DNA of 64,000 nt from Bacteroidaceae bacterium (GCA_017617235.1 JAFZWQ010000008.1:36694-100693); one strand, 5' to 3'. Positions 34,077 through 42,039 are shown, numbered from the stretch's first letter. Translations and numbers: made by a program. Notes: a model not told the origin generated them from the sequence alone.

Positions 34077-35177
34077 ATGGAACAGAATCAACTGAAACTT
34101 ATTGTATCACAGTTCGACGTTAAGGGAACCGTGCAGGAAATCAAGCCCCTGGGCGCAGGCCTCATCAACGATACCTTCAAGGTGGTTACGGCTGAGGCCG
34201 ATGAACCCGACTATGTGCTGCAGCGCGTCAACGAAAACGTCTTCCCCGATGTAGATATGGTCATGCGTAACATAGGTGCCGTTACCGACCACATCCGCAA
34301 GAAACTGGAGGCTGCCGGCGAGGACGACATCGAGCGCAAGGTGCTTCGCTTCATCCCTGCCAAAGCCGATGGTAAGCTCTATGCCGTAGTCGATGGTAAA
34401 TACTGGCGCCTGATGGTCTTCATCCCCAATGCCATCACCAAGCAGGCCGTTGACCCCGAATCCAGCCGCGATGCCGGTCGTGCCTTTGGTCGTTTCCAGG
34501 CCATGCTGGCAGACATCCCCGTCCAGTTGGGCGAAACCATCAAGGATTTCCACAACATGGAATTCCGTCTCGAACAGTTGCGCGAGGTGGTCAGCAAAGA
34601 CCCCGTAGGCCGTGTTTCCGAACCTCAGGTTCAGCTCCTGTTGCAGGAAATCGATGCCCGTGCCTATGACATGTGCAAGGCAGAGCGCATGGGACGCGAG
34701 GGAACATTGCCCAAACGTGTTTGCCATTGCGATACCAAGGTCAACAACATGATGTTTAACGACAAGAACGAGGTGCTCTGCGTCATCGACCTGGATACCG
34801 TAATGCCCAACTTCATCTTCTCCGACTATGGCGACTTCCTGCGTACAGGTGCCAACTTCGTGGCAGAGGATTGTGCCGATATGACGGCCGTTGGCTTCAA
34901 CATGGAAATCTTCAAGGCCTTCACCGAAGGATATCTGGAGAGCGCCCGCTCCTTCCTGCTTCCCGTCGAGATAGAGAATCTGCCCTATGCAACAGCCCTG
35001 TTCCCCTACATGCAGTGCGTGCGCTTCCTGTGGGACTACCTGTCGGGCGACAAGTACTGGAAGTGCCAGTATGCCGAACACAACTTCGTGCGTGCCAACA
35101 ACCAGTTCCACCTGCTGAAGAGCATCGAGGCCCACTATCCCGAAATGCAGGCCTTCATCCAGCACTGCCTCCAATAA
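34077..35177 (+). CDS. Aminoglycoside phosphotransferase-fold sugar kinase (MdsC/NahK-like)
   Basis: 366 residues, 54 bp after the sulfatase maturase. The kinase fold of APH/NahK type is shown by PLGAGLINDTFKV (nucleotide loop), the Brenner motif HCDTKVNNMMF and the DFG-equivalent VIDLDTV. Relatives phosphorylate N-acetylhexosamines at C1 or are annotated as mucin desulfatase MdsC. The context (sulfatase maturase upstream; fucosidase, sialate esterase and beta-galactosidase further on) fits use of N-acetylglucosamine or N-acetylgalactosamine freed from mucin; substrate specificity is inference. A strong terminator follows. Confidence 0.88.
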   Translation: MEQNQLKLIVSQFDVKGTVQEIKPLGAGLINDTFKVVTAEADEPDYVLQRVNENVFPDVDMVMRNIGAVTDHIRKKLEAAGEDDIERKVLRFIPAKADGKLYAVVDGKYWRLMVFIPNAITKQAVDPESSRDAGRAFGRFQAMLADIPVQLGETIKDFHNMEFRLEQLREVVSKDPVGRVSEPQVQLLLQEIDARAYDMCKAERMGREGTLPKRVCHCDTKVNNMMFNDKNEVLCVIDLDTVMPNFIFSDYGDFLRTGANFVAEDCADMTAVGFNMEIFKAFTEGYLESARSFLLPVEIENLPYATALFPYMQCVRFLWDYLSGDKYWKCQYAEHNFVRANNQFHLLKSIEAHYPEMQAFIQHCLQ

Positions 35178-35212
35178 ACCCTCCAGCGCATCCTTATTGC
35201 AAATCCATAAAC

Positions 35213-35249
35213 AACGCCTCCCCAGTACACTGCCCAGGGAGGCGTTTTT
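35213..35249 (+). terminator. Intrinsic terminator after the mdsC-like gene
   Basis: AACGCCTCCC (35213-35222) pairs with GGGAGGCGTT (35237-35246), perfect 10 bp, followed by TTT. It ends the plus-strand run that begins at leuS. Confidence 0.85.
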
Positions 35250-35363
35250 GTGAGTCAACGTATTTCAGGCAGAAAGATAATACGTCGCTCCAAGTGAGTT
35301 GGCACATGAACTCCGTCGGAGCGTCACATCCCTCCGCTTGACACACAATTGTGTGACAAGGGA

Positions 35364-35436
35364 AGCGATACTATCCCTACCCGCCTAGCGATGCATCGTT
35401 ACCCGCCTAGCGACGCAACGCTCCGTCGGTAGCGTT
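35364..35436. repeat. REP-like GC-rich repeat cluster (module B)
   Basis: The 27 bp at 35364-35390 are an exact reverse complement of 9981-10007. ACCCGCCTAGCG recurs at 35379 and 35401 (period 22 bp), followed by CAACGCTCCGTCGGTAGCG. Just upstream lies a 14-bp palindrome CACACAATTGTGTG (35342-35355). This is a dispersed family, here in inverted orientation to module A. Confidence 0.75.
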
Positions 35437-35613
35437 GGGACGTAGTACTGAGATGCTCGAAATCTCAGACGAAAACGCAGAAAACTGAATCCTGTATGCT
35501 GTTTTCTGTATCCAATATGTGTTTTTCCTTGTATAATGTGTTTTTTCCGCAACAGCTTGATGTGCGCCAAATACAGGAAAAAACATCAGAACAAGGGGGC
35601 CTCGCATCTTTTT

Positions 35614-35706
35614 TTAGGCCTTTAAGAGCAAAAAATGTATCCATTTTTGCCCCTTTCCGAGGTTCTGTATAACGGGTGCAGTCGCTTTATCGATATCGTA
35701 TCTCAT
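35614..35706 (-). other. Possible remnant coding region on the minus strand
   Basis: A 30-codon frame begins MRYDIDKATAPVIQNLGKGQ and ends at a TAA within TAAAAAAAGATG; another open frame starts right after (35407-35607). A slip on the A7 run would join the first frame to downstream codons. I do not recognise a family; it could be a decayed gene or part of the repeat module. Apart from this and the repeats, 35250-35740 shows nothing I can name. Confidence 0.2.
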
Positions 35707-35743
35707 TGTTTTACAGCCTTTTAGATGAAAATAGAATTGTTTG

Positions 35744-35897
35744 AGCGTTCCAGTTCCAGTTGTTCCAATTGTTTTTTGGAGGTACCATCACCCTTTATTA
35801 TACTATATAACTAATTATATATTAATTATTTATAATATATTTAAAGGGATGCTGTATACTTAAATTATTTAATTGGAACTGGAACAATTGGAACGCT
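35744..35897. repeat. Inverted triple half-site arms around an AT-rich core (module B)
   Basis: The left arm (35744-35770) has GTTCCA at 35747, 35753 and 35762; the right arm (35871-35897) has the complement TGGAAC at 35874, 35880 and 35889. Both arms end AGC...AATT. The core (about 35794-35855) is nearly pure A and T with TATATA words. It has the same plan as module A (9627-9897) but another half-site sequence. Confidence 0.75.
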
Positions 35898-35976
35898 TAG
35901 GCCATAATCACTCATCTACTTTTCATAAATGTGTTTGGTAACTATAGTAACCTCCCACACATTTTTCAATTTTCAT

Positions 35977-36007
35977 TTTGCATTTCACTTACTTATTCGT
36001 ATCTTTG
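35977..36007 (+). promoter_or_regulatory. Promoter of RNA copy B
   Basis: TTTG (35977-35980), 19-bp spacer, TATCTTTG (36000-36007). Same spacing as the promoter of copy A. Confidence 0.75.
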
Positions 36008-36013
36008 CCGTGT

Positions 36014-36260
36014 GACGATTGCAAATGATGTTAAATTAAACTGAAATTACCGCCTATGGGCTAAGATAACATAAAAGGACATATTGGAAGAAGCGTCCGC
36101 TTTAGTTCTTGTTTCTGAAATTCGCCAAAATAAAGAGACAATCAAGAGTAAAAGTACGGATGCTCACGCCGATGGCGTGGGCTTTTACTCGGATATGATT
36201 GTCGGGTGTTTGGCGATACCTCAGAAACGTAGACGAAGTAACAAGTCCACGTTTTCTTTT
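36014..36260 (+). ncRNA. Structured non-coding RNA, copy B (no family recognised)
   Basis: About 247 nt, from a start inferred about 7 nt after the -7 box to the T-rich tract at 36251-36260. Helices: P1 GTTTCTGA 36111-36118 with TCAGAAAC 36221-36228; P2 TCGCCAAA 36122-36129 with TTTGGCGA 36209-36216; P3 GACAATCA 36137-36144 with TGATTGTC 36196-36203; P4 GAGTAAAAG 36146-36154 with CTTTTACTC 36182-36190; P5 CACGCC 36165-36170 with GGCGTG 36174-36179. All are perfect. Compared with copy A, P1, P2 and P3 differ on both strands but stay paired. It lies 44 bp before an AT-rich gene cluster on the same strand. A 72-codon frame across it is not credible as protein. Confidence 0.75.
36225..36260 (+). 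terminator. Intrinsic terminator of RNA copy B
   Basis: AAACGTAGAC (36225-36234) pairs with GTCCACGTTT (36245-36254) with one mismatch, and TTCTTTT follows. AAAC is shared with the 3' strand of P1, so the closing helix and the terminator are partly exclusive, as in attenuators. Confidence 0.7.
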
Positions 36261-36303
36261 ATGTTCAGTCTAATCATTATATGTGATAAAAAAAAATTTT
36301 AAT

Positions 36304-37029
36304 ATGATTATAGAACCTCGGTTATATTACGATACGGTTTCAAAAGTATTCTCCATAGATTCCACACATAATAGTGTAGAACTATTTAAGGCACATTATC
36401 GAGAAAACCTAAAATGTGGAAGAAACGAATTTATACAAGATCAATATAGAGTAATAATACAAACGAACTTCTATCCTAAAGCCCTTCAGAGGCAATATAT
36501 TTATGTAAATATATACATCAATGATATTCTGATTCTCCCTCTATCATTGGCGTATAGGCCTAATGTCAGGTGGTGGTGTTATAATTTAATTGAAAACATA
36601 TACTTTTCCGAATATAAAACACATAGTGGGAATGTCTCCATATATCCTAAAGAGCCATCAACAATTGTCAAACAAGGAGACAATATCAACTGGGAGGAAA
36701 TACTCCTAATAGTTTGTGAAATATGTAATAACTATAAAGAGTGGATCTCTAACGAAGTTAGCTCCTTTGTAGATAAAGTAGAGAAACTTTCACATTTAGA
36801 TTGGAGAATTTGTTCTATGGCGATATCTATGATACGTATCTATGATGAACTTGTTCCGGAGATTATTCCAATGTATCAACCTTTATTAGATTGCAAAGTA
36901 TTGGATGCTATGAATGCTTTTTGGAAATATGTAAAACAAGACAAAGCATCCAATACCGAGATGAAACAATTGATGGAAAAAGGTGAAGTTATATGGCATT
37001 ATATTCAGAACTATAAACTTAAAAACTAG
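36304..37029 (+). CDS. Hypothetical protein of the AT-rich accessory cluster
   Basis: 241 residues from the ATG at 36304; a GTG at 36283 would add seven residues in an A-rich stretch. No signal peptide or membrane helix. It is rich in aromatic residues and Ile (QRQYIYVNIYINDILILPLSLAYRPNVRWWCYNLIENIYF), with a helical C-terminal half (WEEILLIVCEICNNYKEWISNEVSSFVDKVEKLSHLDW). I do not recognise a family. Base composition is far more AT-rich than the core genes, which suggests transfer. It is the first gene after RNA copy B. Confidence 0.7.
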   Translation: MIIEPRLYYDTVSKVFSIDSTHNSVELFKAHYRENLKCGRNEFIQDQYRVIIQTNFYPKALQRQYIYVNIYINDILILPLSLAYRPNVRWWCYNLIENIYFSEYKTHSGNVSIYPKEPSTIVKQGDNINWEEILLIVCEICNNYKEWISNEVSSFVDKVEKLSHLDWRICSMAISMIRIYDELVPEIIPMYQPLLDCKVLDAMNAFWKYVKQDKASNTEMKQLMEKGEVIWHYIQNYKLKN

Positions 37030-37038
37030 TTATAAAAT

Positions 37039-37482
37039 ATGGAAAAAAAAGTCTTTATAGAAGAAAGTACCCCTAAAGAGAAAAAGGAACTAACACCCAT
37101 GGAAAAACTTCAAGAGTCTAAATCAAATCTCATGTTGATTTCAATTTCATGTGGCATTTTTGTAGGTCTTAGTTCCCTAATTGTATACAATGCAGGATGC
37201 AAGGAGAGTGAAGTAGGAATATTTATTATATTCAACATAATCACGACAGTCATACTTTCATTAGTTTGGTATTTCCATCTATGTAAATATATAGATATTT
37301 ATGTACCACTCAATGTGAATTCAGATCCACGAAGTAATGCCATAAACATCATCACCAAAGCTATAATGTTGCTTATTTTTATTGGAGTTACATTATTTAT
37401 ATGTAAGAAATGGCATGAATCAGGTGAGTCCGTAAAGAAAGAGATTGTTTCAAATCGCTCTTATAGGTATTATAGGTATTGA
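37039..37482 (+). CDS. Hypothetical membrane protein with two helices
   Basis: 147 residues, 9 bp after the previous gene. A charged N-terminus (MEKKVFIEESTPKEKKELTPMEK) is followed by hydrophobic helices (LMLISISCGIFVGLSSLIVYNAG, GIFIIFNIITTVILSLVWYFHL) and a third near the C-terminus (IITKAIMLLIFIGVTLFIC). No known domain. AT-rich like its neighbours, and probably co-transcribed. Confidence 0.7.
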   Translation: MEKKVFIEESTPKEKKELTPMEKLQESKSNLMLISISCGIFVGLSSLIVYNAGCKESEVGIFIIFNIITTVILSLVWYFHLCKYIDIYVPLNVNSDPRSNAINIITKAIMLLIFIGVTLFICKKWHESGESVKKEIVSNRSYRYYRY

Positions 37483-37566
37483 AATTGATGAATCGGACTA
37501 TTACTTATATTCATTTAAAATAACTTATTATGGCAAAAACATTTATATGGTATGATATAGAGGGTT

Positions 37567-37740
37567 ATGAACACAAATAAAGAGGTCAAAAATCTAAGTG
37601 CATATCTCTATGCGGCTTTAGCTGTCCTATTTCAGCCATTCTTCAGGGTTGCCTTAGGTAGAACGATATGGAATGCAGTGGATGTTCTCATAGCAATCAT
37701 TTTATTTTACTTCATTGTGGAAGGATTCAAAAAGAAATAA
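37567..37740 (+). CDS. Small DUF6804-like membrane protein
   Basis: 57 residues: MNTNKEVKNLSAYLYAALAV, then FQPFFRVALGRTIWNAVDVL and a C-terminal helix ending VEGFKKK. The PFF..ALGR.IWN.VDV pattern resembles the small DUF6804 membrane family; the match is from memory. A 16-codon frame (37530-37580, MAKTFIWYDIEGYEHK) overlaps its start by 14 nt and may be a leader peptide. The stop directly abuts the ATG of the next gene, which indicates coupling. Confidence 0.6.
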   Translation: MNTNKEVKNLSAYLYAALAVLFQPFFRVALGRTIWNAVDVLIAIILFYFIVEGFKKK

Positions 37741-38190
37741 ATGAAGACAGACAGTTTTATTGAATTAGCAAAAGACGTTCTTGACTTTCTTTCCCCAAAA
37801 GGGAAACTGAGCAGAAAGGGTTTTATCTGCATATTTATCTGTGCAATTGTTTCTGTAGAACTATTCAGATTCCTATCGATTTATCTATGCAAACCCTTCG
37901 AATACAGGATAATGTTGTCCATTAATATTACTGAAACATTTGGACAAATTGGACTATTAACAGGTTTTTTTCCATTGACAGCATTAATGCTATATGACGG
38001 AACGGATGCGGCTGCAGTATGGGGATATGATGTGGGGTATGGATTTCTTGTTGAGGCCATAATCGCAGATGTACTTTATATATTGTATATCTTTCAATGT
38101 ATAAAGCGTTGTCACGATATAGGTCGCGGTTGGTGGTGGTGCTTTATCCCTCTATTTAATCCCTGGTGGTTACTGTTTAAGAAAGTATGA
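37741..38190 (+). CDS. DUF805-like membrane protein
   Basis: 149 residues beginning on the base after the previous stop. Membrane helices lie at about 28-50, 65-85 and 105-125, and the C-terminal CIKRCHDIGRGWWWCFIPLFNPWWLLFKK has the R-x-HD-x-G and FNPW-type marks of DUF805 proteins. The function is unknown; such proteins are often found in accessory or defence-associated clusters. AT-rich. Confidence 0.75.
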   Translation: MKTDSFIELAKDVLDFLSPKGKLSRKGFICIFICAIVSVELFRFLSIYLCKPFEYRIMLSINITETFGQIGLLTGFFPLTALMLYDGTDAAAVWGYDVGYGFLVEAIIADVLYILYIFQCIKRCHDIGRGWWWCFIPLFNPWWLLFKKV

Positions 38191-38209
38191 AGTCAAATAA
38201 GAACGAACG

Positions 38210-38833
38210 ATGAAACTATCAATTCTTATTCCAATTATTTGTTTGACATTTATTTCATGTAATAAGACGGATAATGGGAATGTAAATCACAGTTCCAGTC
38301 AACCCTATCAAGAAGATAGAGTAGAGGTATCCATATTTGATGACACGGCACATGTTAATTTAGATACATTGATAGGATGCTTTGATGGCAATAAAATGGA
38401 CACACTCATTTGTGAGGGTATAGATAGTTGTACGGTTAGACTATACAGCACATCTGGCAAAATCAAGCCTCTGCAAATAGATAATGTTTTTGGAGTATTT
38501 GTACTGCCCGAGGGAGATTTAGATGGTAATGGAACAGATGACTTTGGTATCAGGACAGAGGGCTTTATGGGGAATTGGCGTGACTATAGCGTATATACGT
38601 TAGGTCAAGATGGCAACTGGAAATACTTGATACCTCCTATAATAGTTTATGCCAAGGATTTTTACGAAATTCTATCTATGGGTAAAGATGTTGTTAATCA
38701 ATCAAAACAGAAAGGATATGTTGATGTCCGTTTCAGTAGTTGGCGCAATGACGAAATCTATATTGTAGATACCATCATTAAGGTTAATCCTCAACCTTTG
38801 AATAAACTTGAAGAAATAGGTGTAATTTATTAG
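38210..38833 (+). CDS. Hypothetical lipoprotein
   Basis: 207 residues with a lipoprotein signal, MKLSILIPIICLTFISC (Cys17). The mature part contains LPEGDLDGNGTDDFGIRTEGFMG, which resembles a calcium-binding integrin-like or FG-GAP-type loop, and YSVYTLGQDGNWKYLIPP. It is probably anchored in the outer membrane or periplasm. It ends the AT-rich cluster; the fucosidase gene on the other strand begins another functional region. Confidence 0.72.
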   Translation: MKLSILIPIICLTFISCNKTDNGNVNHSSSQPYQEDRVEVSIFDDTAHVNLDTLIGCFDGNKMDTLICEGIDSCTVRLYSTSGKIKPLQIDNVFGVFVLPEGDLDGNGTDDFGIRTEGFMGNWRDYSVYTLGQDGNWKYLIPPIIVYAKDFYEILSMGKDVVNQSKQKGYVDVRFSSWRNDEIYIVDTIIKVNPQPLNKLEEIGVIY

Positions 38834-38914
38834 TTCGCAATTCCAGGACACAGGAACAGGTAAGTGTCTCATGGGAAGAGCGATTCAAAATTATGGCAAA
38901 GATAATTTTTGAGA

Positions 38915-40324
38915 TTAGTTGCTGATGGCATAGACGCCAAACTCGGCAATCGAGACCTCGCCCTTGTGGCGCAGGACGGTGATACGCACCTTCTCGGCTT
39001 TTACAGCTGGGAAGGTGTGCTGTTTCAGGCGACAGGTCTGGGCCTTGCCCTCGAATAGGGTGGTCCATTTGCCGCCCTTCAGATAGTCCAAGCGGTATTC
39101 CTCGATGGCACCGGCTTTACCTTCCAGAATGGTGACGCGATGGAAGGCGCGGTTCTTGGGAACGGAAACTTCCCACCAAGGTTGCTCCACCAACGAATGA
39201 GCCACCCAACAAGATGAGAAGTTATCGTCGTTAGCAAAGTCACCGATGTCGTAGTCGTAGCTCCAGCTGTACTCGGCAGGCTGGTGTTTGGCGATGTTGG
39301 GCTCGATGATGGGTGCTTCCTGAGCAGGGATGGGCTGCGTGGGACCCTGGTTCTTCCACAGGCTGCCAATCTGGCGGAGTGCCTCCAGCGCATTATCGTC
39401 CATCAGGCCTTCGCGATTGGGAGCCACGTTCAGGATGAAGTTGCAATAGGCGTTGTTATAGGGTTCCACATTCTCCTTCACCAGCCAATTCACGTCCTTC
39501 AGTTGGTCGGTGGGCATACTCTCCTTCCAGAACCAGGTGCGCTGGATGGACAGGCATGCGAGGGCAGGCAGTTGGTTTTCCGAGGTGCTGATTTTCTGTC
39601 CGGCTCCCTGCTCGTAGGACTTGATGTCGGTATAGAACAGGCCTTCCCTGGGATATTTGGCTGCATTCAGATCCATCACCAGACAGTTGGGCTGTAGGCT
39701 CTTCACATGACGATAGATTTCGCAGAAGGGAATGTCGTCGTAGCTGATGCGCGACCAGGGGGCATCCCATCCGTCGATGATGAGGGCTGTAATCTCGCCG
39801 TAATTCGTCAGGAGTTCCGTCAGTTGCGCCTTAATCATCGCCGTCTGTTTCTTGGTGTTGATGAAGCCAGGACGTATGCGGTGGTGCGTATCCAGGATGC
39901 TGTAGTAGAGCATCACCTTTAGCCCCTCGGCACGGAAGGCATCGACATATTCGCGCACCACATCCTTGTGGACAGGCGAGTTCATGCTGTTGTAATCCGT
40001 TGTCTTCGTGTCCCAGATGCAGAAGCCGCTATGGTGTTTGGTGGTGAGACAACCGTAGGACATGTTGGCACTCTTGGCAGCCCGTGCCCACTGGCGGCAG
40101 TCGAGTTTCGTGGGGTTGAAAGCTGCGACTGGCATATCGGGGTCGGGCCAATCCTCTGGCGCGAAGGTGGGGATGTTGAAGTGGATGAACATGCCGAAGC
40201 GCAGGTCCACGAACTCCTGCTGCAACTGCTGCAAACTCTTCTCCTCGGCCTGCACCAGATTACCGGCAAGAAGTAAGGCCAGTACGACAACGAAACTGCG
40301 TTTCCCGAATAATCCCTTCAACAT
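38915..40324 (-). CDS. GH29-type alpha-L-fucosidase, exported
   Basis: 469 residues with a signal peptide (FVVVLALLLAGNLVQA). The catalytic barrel shows FGMFIHFNIPTF, YGCLTTKHHSGFCIWDTKTTDY, GLKVMLYYSILD and EITALIIDGWDAPW, where the Asp of IIDGWD is the expected nucleophile. The C-terminal about 130 residues are an F5/8 or CBM32-like domain (WEVSVPKNRAFHRVTILEG, AEKVRITVLRHKGEVSIAEFGVY). It removes fucose from mucin or plant glycans. It has its own promoter, back to back with that of the polymerase gene. Confidence 0.92.
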   Translation of the reverse strand: MLKGLFGKRSFVVVLALLLAGNLVQAEEKSLQQLQQEFVDLRFGMFIHFNIPTFAPEDWPDPDMPVAAFNPTKLDCRQWARAAKSANMSYGCLTTKHHSGFCIWDTKTTDYNSMNSPVHKDVVREYVDAFRAEGLKVMLYYSILDTHHRIRPGFINTKKQTAMIKAQLTELLTNYGEITALIIDGWDAPWSRISYDDIPFCEIYRHVKSLQPNCLVMDLNAAKYPREGLFYTDIKSYEQGAGQKISTSENQLPALACLSIQRTWFWKESMPTDQLKDVNWLVKENVEPYNNAYCNFILNVAPNREGLMDDNALEALRQIGSLWKNQGPTQPIPAQEAPIIEPNIAKHQPAEYSWSYDYDIGDFANDDNFSSCWVAHSLVEQPWWEVSVPKNRAFHRVTILEGKAGAIEEYRLDYLKGGKWTTLFEGKAQTCRLKQHTFPAVKAEKVRITVLRHKGEVSIAEFGVYAISN

Positions 40325-40346
40325 AGCTTTTCCTGTTTTGTTTTTG

Positions 40347-40378
40347 CAAAGGTAGCCTATTTCCTCAAATCACACAAA
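40347..40378 (-). promoter_or_regulatory. Promoter of the fucosidase gene
   Basis: Minus strand: TTTG (40375-40378), 20-bp spacer, TACCTTTG (40347-40354). Confidence 0.65.
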
Positions 40379-40420
40379 TTTGTGTACCATAAAATATGTT
40401 GACTTTTTACGACAAATGTT

Positions 40421-40451
40421 TTTGCAGTTAGTGAGATATGTTTTATTTTTG
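40421..40451 (+). promoter_or_regulatory. Promoter of the Y-family polymerase gene
   Basis: TTTG (40421-40424), 19-bp spacer, TATTTTTG (40444-40451), 21 bp before the ATG at 40473. No LexA-like operator is evident. Confidence 0.65.
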
Positions 40452-40472
40452 CAGCAGGAATACATCTATAAT

Positions 40473-41981
40473 ATGTCGAGTGCCGTCCGTACATACATCG
40501 CCATTGACCTGAAATCGTTCTACGCCTCGGTGGAGTGCGTGGACAGAGGGTTGAATCCACTGAATACCAATCTGGTGGTGGCAGACAAAAGCCGTACGGA
40601 CAAAACCATTTGCCTAGCCGTATCGCCATCGTTGAAGGCCTATGGAATAAGCGGACGGGCACGATTGTTCGAGGTGGTACAGCGGGTACGGGAAGTGAAT
40701 TACCAGCGGAAGCAAAATGCCGGATGGCGATTCACGGGCAAATCTGTCTTCGATGCGGAACTGAAAGCACATCCCGACTGGGAACTGGACTACATTGTGG
40801 CCCCACCACGCATGGCGCACTACATCGAGGTGAGTACACAAGTGTATCGGACCTACCTGAAATATATTGCACCAGAAGACATCCATGTTTACAGCATCGA
40901 CGAAGTGTTCATGGACGTGACAGCATACCTGGGGATGTACAAAATGACGGCCCACGAACTGGCCATCCGCATGATGCATGATGTGCTTATATACACAGGA
41001 ATTACGGCAACAGCAGGAATCGGCACAAACATGTACTTGGCGAAAGTGGCGATGGACATTGTGGCAAAACACGTACCCGCAGACAAAGACGGGGTGCGCA
41101 TTGCTGAACTGGACGAGATGAGCTATCGCCAGAAACTATGGGACCACCAACCGCTGACAGACTTCTGGCGTGTGGGAAGGGGCATTGCCGCGAAATTGGC
41201 AGAATACGGCATCACCACCATGGGACAGATAGCCAAGAAATCGCTGCAGAGCGAAGGTTTCTTCTACAACCTGTTTGGGGTGAACGCAGAACTGCTCATC
41301 GACCATGCCTGGGGATGGGAACCATGTACCATAGATTATGTGAAAGCATACCGTCCGGAAACGAACTCGTTCAGCAGTGGACAGGTGTTGCAAGAACCCT
41401 ATGAATGGAAGAAGGCAAAAGTGGTGGTGCAAGAAATGGCAGACGCCATGTCCCTGAATCTGTTCGATAAGGGATTGATAACAGACCAATTGGTGATGAC
41501 CATAAACTACGACACCCAGAACCTGACCGACCCCGAACGCAAAGCACGTTATACGGGTGCCGTGACACGAGACTATTATGGTCGCGAAGTGCCGAAACAT
41601 GCACACGGAACGGAACGACTGGGACAGCCCACTTCATCCTCGAAGCAAATTGTGGATGCTGCCGTGCGTCTGTACGAACGCATCACCAATCCCGACCTGC
41701 TCGTCCGTCGCATCACATTGGTAACGAACCACGTAGTACCAGAGTCGCAGGTGAGAGAGGAAGCGACACCCATACAGCTGGACCTCTTCACGGATTACGA
41801 AGCCGAAGAACGCAAACGCAAGCAGAAAGAGCAGATTCGCGAGAAAGAACGCAGTCTGCAGTCTGCACAACTGGCCATCAAAAAACGCTTCGGCAAGAAT
41901 GCAATCCTGCGTGGCACCAGCTATGAAGAAGGGGCAACGGCAAAGGAAAGGAACGCACAAATAGGAGGACATAAGGCGTAG
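40473..41981 (+). CDS. Y-family DNA polymerase (UmuC/DinB-like)
   Basis: 502 residues from the ATG at 40473; the upstream 31 codons contain the promoter. Palm motifs IAIDLKSFYASVECVDRG and VYSIDEVFMDVTAY hold the metal-binding acidic residues. A finger-region insert with basic residues (QRKQNAGWRFTGKSVFDAELK) and a C-terminal charged tail (YEAEERKRKQKEQIREKERS) are present. QLDLFTDY near the end is a clamp-binding-like motif. It performs error-prone synthesis across lesions. It is most like the UvrX/ImpB-type polymerases that pair with small YolD-like proteins; one follows at 42040. Confidence 0.93.
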   Translation: MSSAVRTYIAIDLKSFYASVECVDRGLNPLNTNLVVADKSRTDKTICLAVSPSLKAYGISGRARLFEVVQRVREVNYQRKQNAGWRFTGKSVFDAELKAHPDWELDYIVAPPRMAHYIEVSTQVYRTYLKYIAPEDIHVYSIDEVFMDVTAYLGMYKMTAHELAIRMMHDVLIYTGITATAGIGTNMYLAKVAMDIVAKHVPADKDGVRIAELDEMSYRQKLWDHQPLTDFWRVGRGIAAKLAEYGITTMGQIAKKSLQSEGFFYNLFGVNAELLIDHAWGWEPCTIDYVKAYRPETNSFSSGQVLQEPYEWKKAKVVVQEMADAMSLNLFDKGLITDQLVMTINYDTQNLTDPERKARYTGAVTRDYYGREVPKHAHGTERLGQPTSSSKQIVDAAVRLYERITNPDLLVRRITLVTNHVVPESQVREEATPIQLDLFTDYEAEERKRKQKEQIREKERSLQSAQLAIKKRFGKNAILRGTSYEEGATAKERNAQIGGHKA

Positions 41982-42033
41982 TTGAAAATTGAAGATTGAA
42001 AATTGAAGATTGAAGATTGAAGATTGAAGATTG
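41981..42033. repeat. Minirepeat array between the polymerase and its small partner
   Basis: Tandem TTGAAAATTGAAGATTGAA words (about six units of 9 bp) starting on the last base of the polymerase stop and ending 6 bp before the next ATG. Same family as the array at 17681-17733, in the other orientation. Confidence 0.8.
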
Positions 42034-42039
42034 GGAAGT

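Noticed and set aside
34107-35258. 383-codon open frame antisense to the MdsC-like kinase
   Set aside because: The sense strand carries clear kinase motifs; the antisense frame is a codon-bias artefact and spans the terminator.
36084-36302. 72-codon frame across RNA copy B
   Set aside because: The equivalent frame is not kept in copy A, whereas base pairing is, so structure rather than protein is selected.
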